Notes: generated from the letters alone by a model not told the origin. A stretch of 64,000 nucleotides of DNA from Dugong dugon (GCA_030035585.1 CM057462.1:95439234-95503233), one strand, 5' to 3'; shown: positions 22,862-35,110, counted from the first letter of the stretch. A program made the numbers and translations.

Positions 22862-23595
22862 TGTGATGGTTGGAGTTATGTGTCAACTTGGCTAGGCCAT
22901 GATTCCCAGTATTGTGTGGTTGTCTTCCATTTTGTGTGTTGTGGATCCTGACTTCTATATGTTGATGAGGCAGGTTTGGTGTAAGGTGTGTCTTGGGTCC
23001 AGGCTTGCAGGAGGGTGTGACTCACGCCCCACCCTTACTAAAGTTACACCCTTCCCTAGGGTGTGGCCTGCATGTAAGATATATGTGTGTGTCCTGGTGA
23101 GGCTCTCTCTCTCTGCATCTGGATCCAGCATCCAGTTCATGATCAGTTGACCTCCTCAGAGGCCTGCTGTCTGAATTCTGGGATTCACTGTCCTCCACAG
23201 CCCCTTGGGCCAGCGACCTATAGTGTGACCTGATTTTCCAGTTTCTGCAGCCTTGTGAGCTAGCAGCCTGTGGTCTGAACTGCCAGTTTGGGTTTGTAAG
23301 CTCCTGCAGCCACGCGGGTTGGGCGAAGCCTACACCTGACCCATGAATTGGGACTTGCCAGCTTCCACAACCATGTGAACCATTTCCTTTATGGGGTTCA
23401 TGAGTTCTGTGAGACGTTGCAGTGAATTAGGAAACCTAAAGACAGGAGGTAGAGAACTGAGGGGAGAAGGAGTAGTTGATGTTACTGATGATGGAATGGT
23501 ATAGCAGCTTGGAAAAGTTGGACATTTGGAACATTTTTAGCCTTGGCCTCATAGGAACCAGCTTTGTGCTGATCCTTATAAAACAAGTTATTCAT
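22862..23595 (+). mobile_element. ERVL-type LTR with leader, relative of family A
   Basis: Starts TGTGATGGTTGGAGTTATGT then CAACTTGGCTAGGCCATGATTCCCAG, like the family A LTR at 26576 (sense). After about 23430, AGAACTGAGGGGAGAAGGAG and GGCCTCATAGGAACCAGCTT resemble the leader after the LTR at 3918-4790 (CACCTCATAGGGATCAGTCTT). So both carry a few hundred bases of internal sequence and are not clean solo LTRs. Confidence 0.55.
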
Positions 23596-23714
23596 TTACC
23601 AAGTAACTATAATTAATAACAGTATTACAGCTGCCCAAGAGAAGTTTTAAGACAATATTGAAAAAATTGCCAAGTGTAGGGTAGCGGAAATAAATTATAA
23701 AAGAAGTTATTACA

Positions 23715-25195
23715 GAAGCACCACACCGTCTCTCCACAGCAAAGAGCAGAAAAACTAAGTCAAACAGAGTCACACATCAATCCTGAAATCCTATGCATCA
23801 AATGAAGAGATAAAGAACTCAGCCAAGTGCTGAATGGAATAAGAAACTGACTATGAACAGACTGTGAGGAGACATACATGCAGAGGTCCCCTATCAGCTA
23901 CAGTAGCATGGATCTGCCATCTTGGACTCCTATTGGAGATCAGCGAACTGGGGGTACGAGAAAGCAGCTTCGCGGAGCTTACAGCAGGAGACAGAACAAC
24001 CGGTAACCAGCGATATAGGCTTTCCCAACCCCCACCCTTTTTCACCCCCACTTAGCCTGCTGTGCTTCCTGCAGCCACAGTCTCTTGGCTAGGAACACCC
24101 TGGTGTCACTTGGATTCCCCCACCCACACTGACTGGCTCCCTGAGTGCCTTTTGTTGGCTGCTAGTGTTGCTTTTTCATGCTTCTTTAGATTTCTACCTT
24201 ACCTCTCACCACCTCGCCCAGTTTCTCTCAAATACCTGGCTCCGTGTGCCATCTTTGCTTCTTCCTGAAAGGCTGTGAAACACTGCTTGACTGTGAAACT
24301 GCTTCCCAGCCCATGCCGCCACGCTGGTAGGACCCCCGGGGCTTTTTTGTTTGTTTGCTCTGATCTGTTCTGTTTTGATTTGTTTGTTTGTTTTCTTTTT
24401 CTTTTCTCAGCTTGGGATCCCCTTCTAGCTGGGCAGAACTACACGGCTTGGAAGCTACTCCCTTACTCTGCACAGACGCACAGGGACATTCCTGGGAGCA
24501 TTTCTTTTTTCTTGTTTGTTTTTGGGTTTTTTTTTTTTTTGTCTGTTTGTTTCTTTGTTTTGTTTTCTTCTCTCTCTTATTGCCTTTTTGTCTTTCTTCA
24601 TTTCTAGTTTCTCGATTTATTCATTTTTTTCTTTTACTCTTTTTGTTTTTCTTCATTTCTCAGTCTCTCATCTCTCCACTCCAATAGCAAGCTCCCTTAG
24701 AGCTCTTTTTTGTTTGTATGTTTTTGGCTCCTGTTCCTCTCTCTTCTCTCTCATTTTTCCCATACCCATCTTAGCTCCGTAAATCACAATCTACCCCTTC
24801 CTTCCTGCACTTCCTGCACTGTGTGCGGAACATCACACTCCCAAGCAACACAGGCACGGCCTACCAGAACCTGCCCTGCACTGATTCCCAGTCTGCACTG
24901 TATGCTCTGGTACATGCCACAAACAACCCATCCCAGTAACTCCCCTTCAGCTGGACCTGCCCTGCTGTACCATACCTGAGTGACTGACCCTGCCCATTGG
25001 AGAAGGAGGTAAAAAGTATAGTGCCCACAGATGAGCAAACAACAAAGAACACGCAGCCCACCTGCTCAGACATAATGAAATAAAACAAAAAAGCAGGAAG
25101 AAACAAGCAAATCTACAATTAATAAATGAGGGAAATAACCACTGAATGCCCAGAAGACAGCAGACAGTATCAAAACATTACAAAAACAAGACAGG
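23715..25195 (+). promoter_or_regulatory. L1 5' untranslated/promoter region
   Basis: Directly follows the target duplication and precedes ORF1. L1 5' UTRs act as internal RNA polymerase II promoters. The strongly pyrimidine-rich TTTG tract creates four overlapping plus frames (24275-24979) that are not genes. Activity today is unlikely given the breaks downstream. Confidence 0.55.
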
Positions 25196-26187
25196 ATGGC
25201 TCCAGAAGGCGTCAAAAACAAAACACCAGATTACCTTCCAGTAGAAAAAAAGGCACTAGACCTAACTGATAGGGAATTCAAATCTCTACTATTCAGAATT
25301 ATCCAAGAGATGAAGCAAAAAGCAGACAATAATGAGGAAAAAATAGACAAATTCATGAAAAATACCGACAAAAAATTGGAAGAATTCAAGAAAATAATAA
25401 AGGAAAAAATGTGCTAAAATAAATTCACAGCTAGAAATCATACAAAAACAGCAATTAGAAATCCAAAAGATAAATAACAAGATTTCAGAAACTGACAGTA
25501 TCACAGAAGGGCTGAGGAGCAGGTTTGAAACGATGGAAGACAGGATCAGTGAAATTGAAGACAAACACTTGGACACAACTCTGTTTGAGGAAAAATTAGA
25601 AAAAAGAATGAAGAAAAACAAAGAAACCCTGAGAATTATGTGGGAAACAATCAAAAGCAAAAATCTATGCGTGATTGGAGTTCCAGAACAGGGGTATAAA
25701 ACAGAAAACACAGAGAGGATCATTGAAAAATTGCTAACAGAAAACTTCCTCAATATCATGAAAGATGAAAAGCTGACTATCCAAGAAGCTCAACGAACCC
25801 CATATAGGATAGACCCCAAAAGAAAATCACCAAGGCATATCATAATCACACTCGCCAAAACAAAAGACAAACAAAGAATCCTGAGAGCAGCTGGAGAAAA
25901 ACAAAGTCACATAAGGAGGAGAAACAATAAGACTAAGCTTGGATTATTCAGCAGAAACCATGCAGGCAAGGAGGCAATGGGATGACATATGTAAAACCTT
26001 GACAGAAAAAAATTTCCAGCCAAGAATAATATATCCTGCAAAACTCTTGTTCAAATATTATGGTGAAATTAGGTCATTTCCAGATAAAAAGAAATTAAGG
26101 GACTATGTAAAAACCAAACCAAACTTACAAGACTTATTAAAGGGAATCCTTCAATCTGAGAACAAACAACATCAGACCACAGGCTGA
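25196..26187 (+). pseudogene. L1 ORF1 protein relic (RNA-binding chaperone)
   Basis: ORF1p normally forms a coiled-coil trimer that coats L1 RNA. The frame opens at 25196 (MAPEGVKNKT), runs through a charged helical segment and hits a stop at 25415-25417. The coiled coil resumes in another frame with RISEIEDK at about 25542 and continues into the RRM-like centre (VIGVPEQGYKTEN near 25680, ENFLNIMKDEK). A further frameshift near 25940-25985 puts the C-terminal domain (SAETMQARRQW, NFQPRIIYPAKL, SFPDKKKLRDY, DLLKGIL) in a third frame, ending at 26187. Total span fits a normal ORF1 of about 330 codons. Two frameshifts make it inactive. Confidence 0.85.
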
Positions 26188-26575
26188 GTATAGGACACAG
26201 GATTGTACTAGCCAGATACCAACCTAGGAAATGAACTCTTAAGGACTACGCAAAACCAAAAGAATTACAACAGGGAAACAGAGAGATTAATCTGTAAATT
26301 ACAACAGCATCAGAACAATAAAAGAGGGACTACACAGTGTAGGTATAGAACCTTCTAATGGAGAGGAAGGCAAGGCGATACTAAGTAATAATAGACTGGT
26401 TCAAATCTAGGAAGATAAAGGTAATTCCAAGGTAACAACAAAGAAAGTTAACAAACCTACTCATCAAAATAAAGAAGAAAAACATAAAGTCTCAGTAAAA
26501 ACAAAACCTACAAAAACAAAAGAAATGAAAAAAAAAATCCACAAACAAAAGGAACTCAGCACAGGAGTGTAAGAG

Positions 26576-27049
26576 TGTCACGGATTGAATTATGTCCCTC
26601 CAAAAATGTGTGTATCAATTTGGCTGGGCCATGATTCCCAGAACTGTGTGGTTGTCCTCCATTTTGTGATTGTAATTTTATGTTAAAGAGGATTAGGGTG
26701 GGATTGTAACACCATCTTTACCCAGGTCACATCCCTGATCAAGAGATAAAAGGAAAGGGAAGCAAGCAAAGAGCTGGGAACCTCATACAACCAAGAAAGC
26801 AGTGCTGGGAGCAGACTGTCCTTTGGACCTGAGGTTCCTGTGCTGAGATGCTCCCAGACCATGGAAAGACTGATGACAAGAACCTGCTTCCAGAGCCTAG
26901 AGAGAGAGAGAGAGAGAAAGCCTTTTCCTGGAGCTGATGCCCTGAATTTGAACTTGTAGCCTACTGGACTGTGAAGAGAATAAATTTCTCTTTGTTAAAA
27001 CCATCCACTTGTGGTATTTCTGTTAGAGCAGGACTAGATGACTAAGACA
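26576..27049 (+). mobile_element. solo LTR, family A, inserted in the L1 relic
   Basis: Begins TGTCACGGATTGAATTATGT and ends GACTAAGACA. It is flanked by AAGAG on both sides (26571-26575 and 27050-27054), a perfect 5-bp target duplication. A GA microsatellite sits near 26905 and a polyadenylation signal AATAAA at about 26980. It is younger than the L1 relic it interrupts. Plus-strand sense copy of the family otherwise seen reversed at 9883, 12836, 15226 and 60470. Confidence 0.9.
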
Positions 27050-27093
27050 AAGAGGAACAAAGAAAACATCAGCAGCACAAAAAAAAAAAAAAA

Positions 27094-28345
27094 GCACTAC
27101 AAAATGCAATCCCACTTCTAGGAATATATCCTAGAGAAATAAGAGCCGTCACACAAATAGACATATGCACACCCATATTCACTGCAGCACTGGTCACAAT
27201 AGCAAAAAGATGGAAACAACCTAGATGCCCATTAACAGATGAATGGATAAACAAACTATGGTACATACACACAGTGGAGTATTATGCAAAGATAAAGAAC
27301 AATGATGAATCGGTGAAACATCTCATAACATGGATGAAACTGGAGGACATTCTGCTGAGTGAAATAAGTCAATCACAAAAGGACAAATATTGTACAAGAC
27401 CTCTATTGTAGAAACTCATGTAAAAGTTTACACATAAGAAGAAGCAATCTTTTTTGGTTACAAGGGATTGGGGGGGAATGAAATAGACAATAGATAAGTG
27501 GTAACTTTGGTGAAGGCTACGACAGTACTCAATACTGGGGAAGCCAGCACAGCTTGTACAAGGAAAGGTCATGGGAGCTCCATAGACACTTCCAAACTCA
27601 CTGAGGGACTGAATTGCTGGGTGGAAGGCTGTGGGGACCGTGGTCTCAGGGAACATCTAGCTCAATTGGCATAACACAGTTTATAAAGACAATGTTCTAC
27701 ATTCTACTCTGGTGAGTAGCGTCTGGGGTCTTAAAAGCCTGTGAGCAGCAATCTAAGATACTCCACTGGTCTCATCCCTTTGGGAGCAAGGGAGAATGAA
27801 GAGAACAGGATACAAGGAAAAGATTAGTCCAAAGGACTAATGTACCACAGCTACTAAGGCCTCCACCAGACTGAGTCCAGTACAGCTAGATGGTGCCCGG
27901 CTACCACCACTGACTGCTCTGACTGGGATCACAATAAAGGGTCCTGGACAGAGCTGGAAAAGGATGTAGAACAAAATTCTAACTCACAAAAAAAGACCAG
28001 ATTTACTGGCCTGACAGACTGGGGGGAAACCCCAAGAGTATGGCCCCCGGACACCCTTTTAGCTCAGTGGTGAAGTCACTCTTGAAATTCACCATTCAGT
28101 CAGGGATTGGACAGCCTCATAAAACAAAACGGGACTAATGAGGCACGTTAGTCCACGGACAAGGACTGGAAGGTAGGAGGGGACAGGAAAGCTGGTGATA
28201 GGGAACCCAAACTTGAGAAGGGACAGTGTTGACATGTCGTGGGGTTGTTAACCATTGTCATAGGGCAATATGTGTACTAACTGTTTAATGAGAAACTATT
28301 TGTTCTGCAAACGTCCATTTAAGGTACAAAAAAAAAAAAAAAAAA
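27094..28345 (+). mobile_element. L1 3' fragment: ORF2 C-terminus, long 3' UTR, A18 tail
   Basis: AATGCAATCCCACTTCTAGG to TGGAGTATTATGCAAAGATA is the end of L1 ORF2. A 3' UTR of about 0.9 kb follows with GTTGACATGTCGTGGGGTTG and TTGTTCTGCAAACGTCCATT, then A18. The same terminus recurs at 28575-28704 with about 85 percent identity by eye. It may be a separate 5'-truncated insertion into the A-tail before it. Confidence 0.75.
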
Positions 28346-28720
28346 GAATTATCTATGTGAGATCAAACTGACAACAGCAACTCAAAAGGTTTGATGGGAA
28401 ACCTAGGGGGCAGTGAGTTGAAGATAATGGTGATGGAATAATTTGGAAAAGGACAGTGAGAATAGCAACACAACTGGAAGAATGTAATTGATGTCACTAA
28501 ATTGTAAATGTAGAAACTTGAAATGGTGTAACTTTGGCTATGTATATTGTCACCAAAAAAAAAAGTACTCCAAGGTCGAGAAGGGAGAGTGTTGACACGT
28601 CGTGTGGTTGTTAACCAATGTCATAAAACGATATGTGTACTGACTGTTTAATGAGGAACTATTTGTTCCGTAAACCTTCATCTAAAGTACAAAAACAATT
28701 TCAAAAAAGAAGTTATTACA

Positions 28721-29040
28721 AAATGGAAATTATTACAGAATAGTTTTATTTGAAGAGATTTCAAAAATCAGATCAAATGTGAGTGAATCTTTAAAGAATA
28801 CACAGTATTTAGGTAGAATGGGCTCATAGCATATTACCTAGGCCAGTTTACTTAAAATAGAGAATTTGTTTATGGGAGTAGAAGTAGATTTATTTTACTT
28901 GTTTCCAAAACATATACAACTCCAGGAAATGATTCATCATTTCTTGGCATTTTATTTTTGAAATGAGATTACTAAAATCCCGACTAAGAAAAATCAAACT
29001 CTCAAGGTTATTTCAAACTTTGAAAGACTATCTTGGTTTT
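28721..29040. other. unassigned DNA
   Basis: No recognised feature right of the L1 composite. Confidence 0.45.
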
Positions 29041-29100
29041 AAATATAGATATATGTGTGTGTGTGTGTGTGTGTGTGTATACGCACACACCCCATCCCAT
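29041..29100. repeat. TG/CA microsatellite
   Basis: ATATAGATATATG then a (TG) run of about 13 units, TATACG and CACACAC. Possible alternating purine-pyrimidine tract. Confidence 0.85.
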
Positions 29101-29199
29101 TTTTCCCTGGGTTTCCTTTTGCATCTCACGTAATACTTAGGTGGGACTGGGAGAATGTAAGGAGATCATGAGTTCAGTAGTACTAGTCTATAGTTCTGA

Positions 29200-29440
29200 G
29201 CCACCACTAGCAACATTTCAGAACAATTTTCCTAACTTTGATTGCCTTCTGTTGCTCACATTGTCTGAGTGGCCTCAATTTTATTCCATTAGCCACTGGT
29301 TCCAGTTTCTCCACTTTACCATCTGGTCATTGATCTCTCCCCTCTGCAGTCAGCATGATCTTTCTAAAACTATAATCTGAACATATCACTGCCCTGATTA
29401 ATATGTGTCCTCTTTAGTTTCTCTTTGCTTATAGCAGTAG
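29200..29440 (+). repeat. L2 LINE fragment
   Basis: CAGCATGATCTTTCTAAAAC, TAATCTGAACATATCACTGC and CCTGATTAATATGTGTCC follow the L2 ORF end. Confidence 0.55.
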
Positions 29441-29920
29441 TCTTCAGGGTATGTGTACTCCAGTGGGTAATCAAACCATTCTGAGAAGTAGCCAAGAAAG
29501 TATAGATTTAAAAAAATTGATTTCCAGATCTCCAACTTCCACTTATACTCTTTCTTAAAATTTCTTCTCTCTTGGGACAGCATCTGTGCTCAAGGAATCC
29601 CCTTCAACAATTGCCCTTCCTCCATTCTACAAAAACCAGGCAACATCACTCTTATTCTAAATTGTGCTTTGGGAGATTCCCTAGGTTGTAAAGACCTTCG
29701 GGTTGTCATAAAAGGGGACAACTGGAAATATTAGCATAGATGTGGAGAAAATGAATATATCTCATGAGCTGGTAACAGACTCTATTGTAAATTTGGTGGG
29801 TTCTAATTCTTTGTTATAGAGATTGAAGAAGAAATTGAAGGAGAACCCAAACAAATTGTTAGCTGACCATTAAACAAATTTTTGGAAATGGACAATTTTA
29901 TGATTTTTAGTTACGAATTC
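29441..29920. other. unassigned DNA
   Basis: No supported feature. Confidence 0.45.
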
Positions 29921-30221
29921 ATATTGTTGTTGTTGTTAGGTGTCAGTGAGTCAGTTCTAGCTAATAGCAATCTTATGTTTAACAGAACAAAACTTTGCCA
30001 GGTCCTGCACCACCCTCACAACCATTGCTATGTTTGGGCCCATTTGTTGCAGCCACTGTACCAATCCATTTCATTGAGGGTCTCCCTCTTTTTGTTGACA
30101 CTCTACCAAGCCTGATATCTTTCTCCAATAACAGTCCCTCCTGATAACATGCACAAAGTCAGATGAAGTCTTGTCATCTTCACTTCCAAGGAACATTCTA
30201 TCTGTACTGCCTCCAACACAG
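29921..30221 (-). mobile_element. RTE LINE, short 5'-truncated copy
   Basis: Starts at its 3' end: TTGTTGTTGTTGTTAGGTGTC, AACAGAACAAAACTTTGCC, CCAGGTCC.., GTTGCAGCCACTGTACC. Stops after GCCTCCAACACAGAC. Older than the neighbour at 30317 by its divergence. Confidence 0.8.
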
Positions 30222-30316
30222 ACGTCATAGGAAGTTCAAATAACTGAGTGCCATTGGAATAATAAAACTTCTTCCATTCCCATCTATTATTTATATGAAA
30301 AGGTTTCTCAGTATCT

Positions 30317-31753
30317 GTTGTAGTTGTTGTTGTTAAGTGCCATAGAGTTGGTTCTGACTCATAGCAACCCTAGGTACAACAGAACAAGACACTGCTGGGT
30401 CCCATGTCATCCTCACAGTGGTTGCTATGTTTGAGCCCATTGTTGCAGCCACTGTGTCAGTACATCTCATTAAGGGTCTTCCTTTTTTATCACTGACTCT
30501 CTACTTTACCAAGCCTGATGTCCTTCTCCAGGGACTGGTCCCTCCTGATAACGTGTCCGAAATATGTGAGACAAAGTCTCGCGATCCTCACTTCTAAGGA
30601 GCATTCTGGCTGTACTTCTTCCAAGACAGATTTGTTCATTCTTTTGGCAGTCCATGGTATATTCAATATTCTTTGCCAACACCGTAATTCAAAGGCATCA
30701 ATTCTTCTTTGGTCTTCTTTATTCATTGTCCAGCTTTTGCATGCATATGAGGTGATTGAAAACATCATGGCTTGGGTCAGACACACCTTAGTCCTCAAAG
30801 TGACATCTATGCTTTTTAACACTCACAAGAGGTCTTTTGCTCAGATTTGCCTAATGCAATACATTGTTTGATTTCTTGACTGCTGCTTCCATGGCGTTGA
30901 TTGCAGATTCAACTTAAATTAAACCCATGACAACTTCAATCTTTTCTCCTTTTATCATGGTGTTGCTTACTGGTCCAGTTGTGAGGATTTTTGTTTGCTT
31001 TATGTTAAGGTGTAATCCATAGTGAAGACTGGGGTCTTTGATCTTCATCAGCTTCAAGTCCTCTTCACTTTCAGCAAGCAAGGTTGTGTCATCTGCATAA
31101 CACAGATTGTTAATGAGTCTTCCTCCAATCCTGATGCTATGTTCTTCTTCATATAATCCAGCTTCTCAGAGTATTTTCTTAGCATACAGATTGAATAAGT
31201 ATGGTGAAAGGATGCAACACTGACACATACCTTTTCTGATTTTAAACTATGTATTATCCCCTTGTTTTGTTTGAGCAACTGCCTCTCAGTCTATGTACAG
31301 GTTCTGCATGAGAACAATTAAGTGTTCTGGATCTCCCACTCTTTCCAGTGTTGTCCATAATTTATTATGATCCACACAGCCCAATGCCTTTGCATAGTCA
31401 ATAAAACAGTTAAACATCTTTCAAGTATTCTCTACTTTCAGCCAAGATCTGTCTGAGTTCAGCAATGATATCTCTCATTCCATGTCCTCTTCTGAATCCG
31501 GCTTGAATTTCTGGCAATTCCCTGTTGATATACTGCTGCAACTGCTTTTGAATGATGATCAGCAAAATTTTACTTGTGTGTGATATTAATGATATTATTC
31601 AATAATTTCCACATTCTGTTGGATCACCTCTCTTTGGAATGGACACAAATACAGATCTCATCCAGACATTTGGCCAGGTAGTTGTCTTCCAAATTTCTTG
31701 GCATAGATGAATGAGTGCTTCCAGTATGCATCCATTTGTTGAAATATCTCAGT
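30317..31753 (-). mobile_element. RTE LINE, 5'-truncated, 1.4 kb
   Basis: Reads 3' end first (TTGTTGTTGTTAAGTGCCATAG), then the C-terminal domain, then reverse transcriptase back to the segment before NKAPGID. TCTCAGTATCT occurs at 30306-30316 and 31747-31757, an 11-bp target duplication. The open piece 30490-30822 (ITSYACKSWTMNKEDQRRIDAFELRCW) is the best-preserved C-terminus in the window. The Y-A-D-D codons near 31100 are intact, but the frame is broken elsewhere. Confidence 0.9.
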
Positions 31754-31757
31754 ATCT

Positions 31758-32200
31758 AAATCTTTGAAAATGAAAAAAAATGGAATAAATTGACGCTGAA
31801 CTTGTTTCATTCTAGCAAAAGTTAATATGTATCCATAGATTTTTAAACTAATTGTAAAAAAAAAAAAAGCCTTTGTCCTTTTTATTAAGAGATTCAGTGG
31901 CAATAAACTTTAAATGTTATGCTCAACACTTATCAAAATATGTAATGTATTTATCATGTTTAATAGATTATACATGTACTCATATCAATTTTGGACAGGT
32001 TTAGTAGCCAAATCTGTTTGTTGCTGATTTGTGGAAAAGTTTTTATTTTTCAAAATTTTCAAATTTATTCTTTAATTTTAGGATTTTGGATAAGGGATTG
32101 AAAAATAATCCTGTGTTAACAAGCATACTGGTAATTCAATCAAAAAGAAAATTTAATAAAGATTTATGCTTACAGAAAATTTTTTTAAATATTAAAGTTT
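31758..32200. other. AT-rich unassigned DNA
   Basis: Long A and T runs; nothing recognised. Confidence 0.45.
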
Positions 32201-32880
32201 TTTTTAGAAGAAATATAGGGGAGTGATCTGTGAAATGCTTTCATACGTAAAAGTAATTGCAGTAGGATAAAATTCTAAACAGGACCACACTTTCTGTGTG
32301 AGAGTAGGGCTTCCCACAGTGGAATGACTATTTCTACTGTCAATTTTCCAGTCAAGGAAGGTTGAAGGGGTGGCCTTTAGAATTTTTGTGGAGTATCTTA
32401 TCTTTCTCTTGTTGATGGAGATCTTATCTCAGTTTGACTGGTAACAATTTGTACTCGGAAACATGGACATGTTGAGGATAATTAATGTATCCCGACTAAT
32501 GATGGTGGTAGCAGAGAGCAGTTAACTGCCTCCTGCCAAATGGAAGCAGGTCTGAAGCTGGGCAGGGGCACAACCTTGACAGAAACCTTGATGTTGGGTC
32601 TGGACTCCTCTACGACCCTAGAGTAGCCACTTCTAGTAGCAAATAAGCATTTCTCTCTGTGTGGAACTATGCTAACAGCATTAATTACTCTGTCTCCCTT
32701 TAGAATTTATGAGCTTTTAAGAACTTAGATTAATTTAAAATAAGCAAGTAACCAATCTGGATGACTGCCAAAGAACCAACAAGAGATGGGCACTGCAGCA
32801 GTTGAAGCCTATTTCAGAAGAATATGCTTTTAATCAAGTCCTATAGGAAACTCTATTCACAGCACAGAATAACACGATCT
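32201..32880. other. repeat-poor unassigned DNA
   Basis: Relatively GC-balanced, no recognised repeat or coding frame. May be single-copy DNA. Confidence 0.4.
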
Positions 32881-32887
32881 TTTTGAA

Positions 32888-32955
32888 GTTTTAGTTCCTT
32901 CTACAAGGTCACTGTGAGTTGGAATGGACTCGAAAGCAACAGGTTTGGATTTTTT
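32888..32955 (+). mobile_element. AfroSINE 3'-tail fragment
   Basis: AGGTCACTGTGAGTTGGAATGG, ACTCGAAAGCAACAGGTTTGG and a T-run form the end of the SINE only. Confidence 0.75.
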
Positions 32956-33054
32956 TTTAAATATAAAAGTATGCATATCATAGCATAGATTACAATAGAG
33001 GTAGAGGAAATATTACTAGGTGTTTGAGGACAAATTAACTCGATGCAATCTTTA

Positions 33055-33235
33055 CTCTTTTTCCTGGGAGATGTATAGCTCTGGGCCTTGGTTTGTTCAT
33101 CGGCAAAATGGAGATAATAATAATAAGACCTCCTTCCTTGGGCTGTTGGTAAGAATTAAAAGAGATAATGTGTGAAATACTTAAAACAATGCAGAGAATA
33201 TATTAAACAGTCATTAAAGGTCAGCATTTACTATC
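33055..33235 (+). repeat. MIR SINE 3' half
   Basis: GCTCTGGGCCTTGGTTTGTTC, GGCAAAATGGAGATAATAATA, TGTTGGTAAGAATTAAAAGAG follow the MIR tail. Confidence 0.75.
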
Positions 33236-33559
33236 AAAACAGAACTTTAGCGCTCACAGTTTATTTGTGATTTATATTATTCATGAGCAGTCCATGAAAT
33301 ATAAAAATGAGATGATTAGATAGCTCATGTATAGAAAAGTCAGCCTGGGACAATGAGTCAATGAATTTGTGTTTTTGGTTTAGAAATTGGCAGAGGCACT
33401 TTTAATTTAAATCACAGTAGAAGAGAGACAACCAACTGAGCTGCTATCCCAAATACTAGAAATTACAGTGAGATATTTAGAATTTCAGAGAACAAGGATC
33501 TTAAGTCTAGGTAGAGAAAGAATTTTAAAAAAAAGTTAAGACTAGAAATAAACTGAAAA

Positions 33560-35110
33560 CATACATTCTAAAAATACATGCTTAACAATATCCCCTAAAA
33601 ATATGACAAATCTAGAAATAAATCTAACAATATATGTGGAAGATTTTTATGGAGAAAATTATAAAATTTTACAGAAAGACTTTAAAGACGACCTAAATAA
33701 ATGAGCATGGAATGGAAAAGTCATACGATGTCAATTTCCCACAAATTCTTCTATAATTCAAAAAAATGAAAATTGGAATCCTAAAAGTGTTTCTCTAAGA
33801 ACTTCACAAGCCATTTCTGAAATTTTATATTGAGAAACAAAGGCCCATGAACAGGCAAAAAATTTTTGAAGAAGACCAAGTTGCTCTTAAGGAGATTAAT
33901 ACTTATTATGAAGCTATGTTAACTAAGACTGTGTGATTTGATATAGAGGCAAATGGACCAGTAGAACATAGCAGAAACTGCAGAAGCAGAGCCTGTGCTT
34001 GTTGAAAGTTGATATATGACATATGTAGTGAAAAAAAGGATCAGTAAAAGGTATTGAAACAATTAATATCATATAGAGAGAAATGAAATTGAATTCTTAC
34101 CTCACACAATGCATAAAAAACATTACCAAGTGTAATAGAGCCCCAAATATGGGGAACAAAGCTTTAAAGCATTTAGAATATATTGGAAATTATCTTTATC
34201 TTTATTCTTTCAGGATAGGAATGGGTTTATTTAAAAAGCAAAAAATAACTTGAATATATTAAAACTTAAAACTTCTGTTCAAAAAAAGACACTGTAAAAT
34301 GAGTGAAAAGAATACAGTTGTAAAATAGGGTGAATTATTTACAACATACATAACTGACAAAAGAATAATAGTCAAGATATATAAGTGACAATTAGAGATC
34401 AATAAGGAAAAAATAACTCAGTTTTCTCATAGGGCAAAAGATATGAATAGGCAAATCTAAAAGGAGGAACCACGTGGAAATATGACCAATCCCGCCTCTA
34501 ATTTTCATTCCAGGAAGATAAAAATTAAAACTATCCTTCACATAGGCAAACTTTCAGAAGTCTGATAATACCAAATGTTGGTGAGGACGTGGACATGGAA
34601 GAACTTGTATATACTTCTTGTGAGAGAGTAAATTGTTAGAACAACTTCTGAGAACAATTTAGTAGAATTTAATAAAGTTGAAAATGAATATGCCCTTTAA
34701 TCCAGTGATTCAGCTGTTTAATATACATACCTTAGACCTATTTTCAAGGGCACATGGGAACATGTACAAGAATGTTAATAGAAGTAATTTTTGTAACGGC
34801 AAATAATTAAAGCAAACCTAAAAATCCACCCACAGGAAATAATTTGACTACAGTGAATTCTACTTAGTAGTGAATATAAATGAACAACAGTACCACAAAT
34901 AAACATGGCTGATTCTCACAATCATAATCTTTAGCCAAATAAATAAATAAGTTGCAAATGAATATATAGATAATAGATAGAAAGATAGTTAGTGAATGCC
35001 ATTTATATTAAGCTGTAAAACATGAAAAACATTGTTAATGGGAACATACATATGAAGTAAAAACATTTAAAAAGGAATAGGAATTATCAAGATCAAATTC
35101 AGGACAGTAT
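33560..35110 (+). mobile_element. old L1 LINE (L1M), ORF2 C-terminal part and 3' UTR
   Basis: TGGAAGATTTTTATGGAGAA, GACCAAGTTGCTCTTAAGGAG, GGCAAATGGACCAGTAGAAC, GATATGAATAGGCAAATC and TGGTGAGGACGTGGACATGG appear in the correct L1 ORF2 order. No frame longer than 60 codons survives. Highly eroded, so older than the L1 at 23715. Confidence 0.8.

Larger units (their letters stand above)
23699..28720 (+). mobile_element. composite L1 / half-L1 insertion with target duplication
   Basis: AAAGAAGTTATTACA occurs at 23700-23714 and 28706-28720, a 15-bp target duplication around the block. Inside, in order: an L1-like 5' UTR with a T/TTTG-rich tract (24330-24780), an ORF1 relic (25196-26187), about 390 bases of inter-ORF or 3' sequence, a solo LTR (26576-27049), an A-run (about 27078-27093), the last part of an L1 ORF2 with its long 3' UTR and A18 (27094-28345), a second 3' UTR-like stretch ending in A10 (28346-28564), and another copy of the 3' terminus (28575-28704). 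Nearly all of ORF2 is missing. This fits a half-L1 (ORF1 only) or a deleted L1, with further 3' ends added at A-tails. Confidence 0.75.

Noticed and set aside
24275..24979. Phe-rich frames resembling membrane proteins
   Set aside because: Artefact of the T/TTTG-rich tract in the L1 5' UTR.
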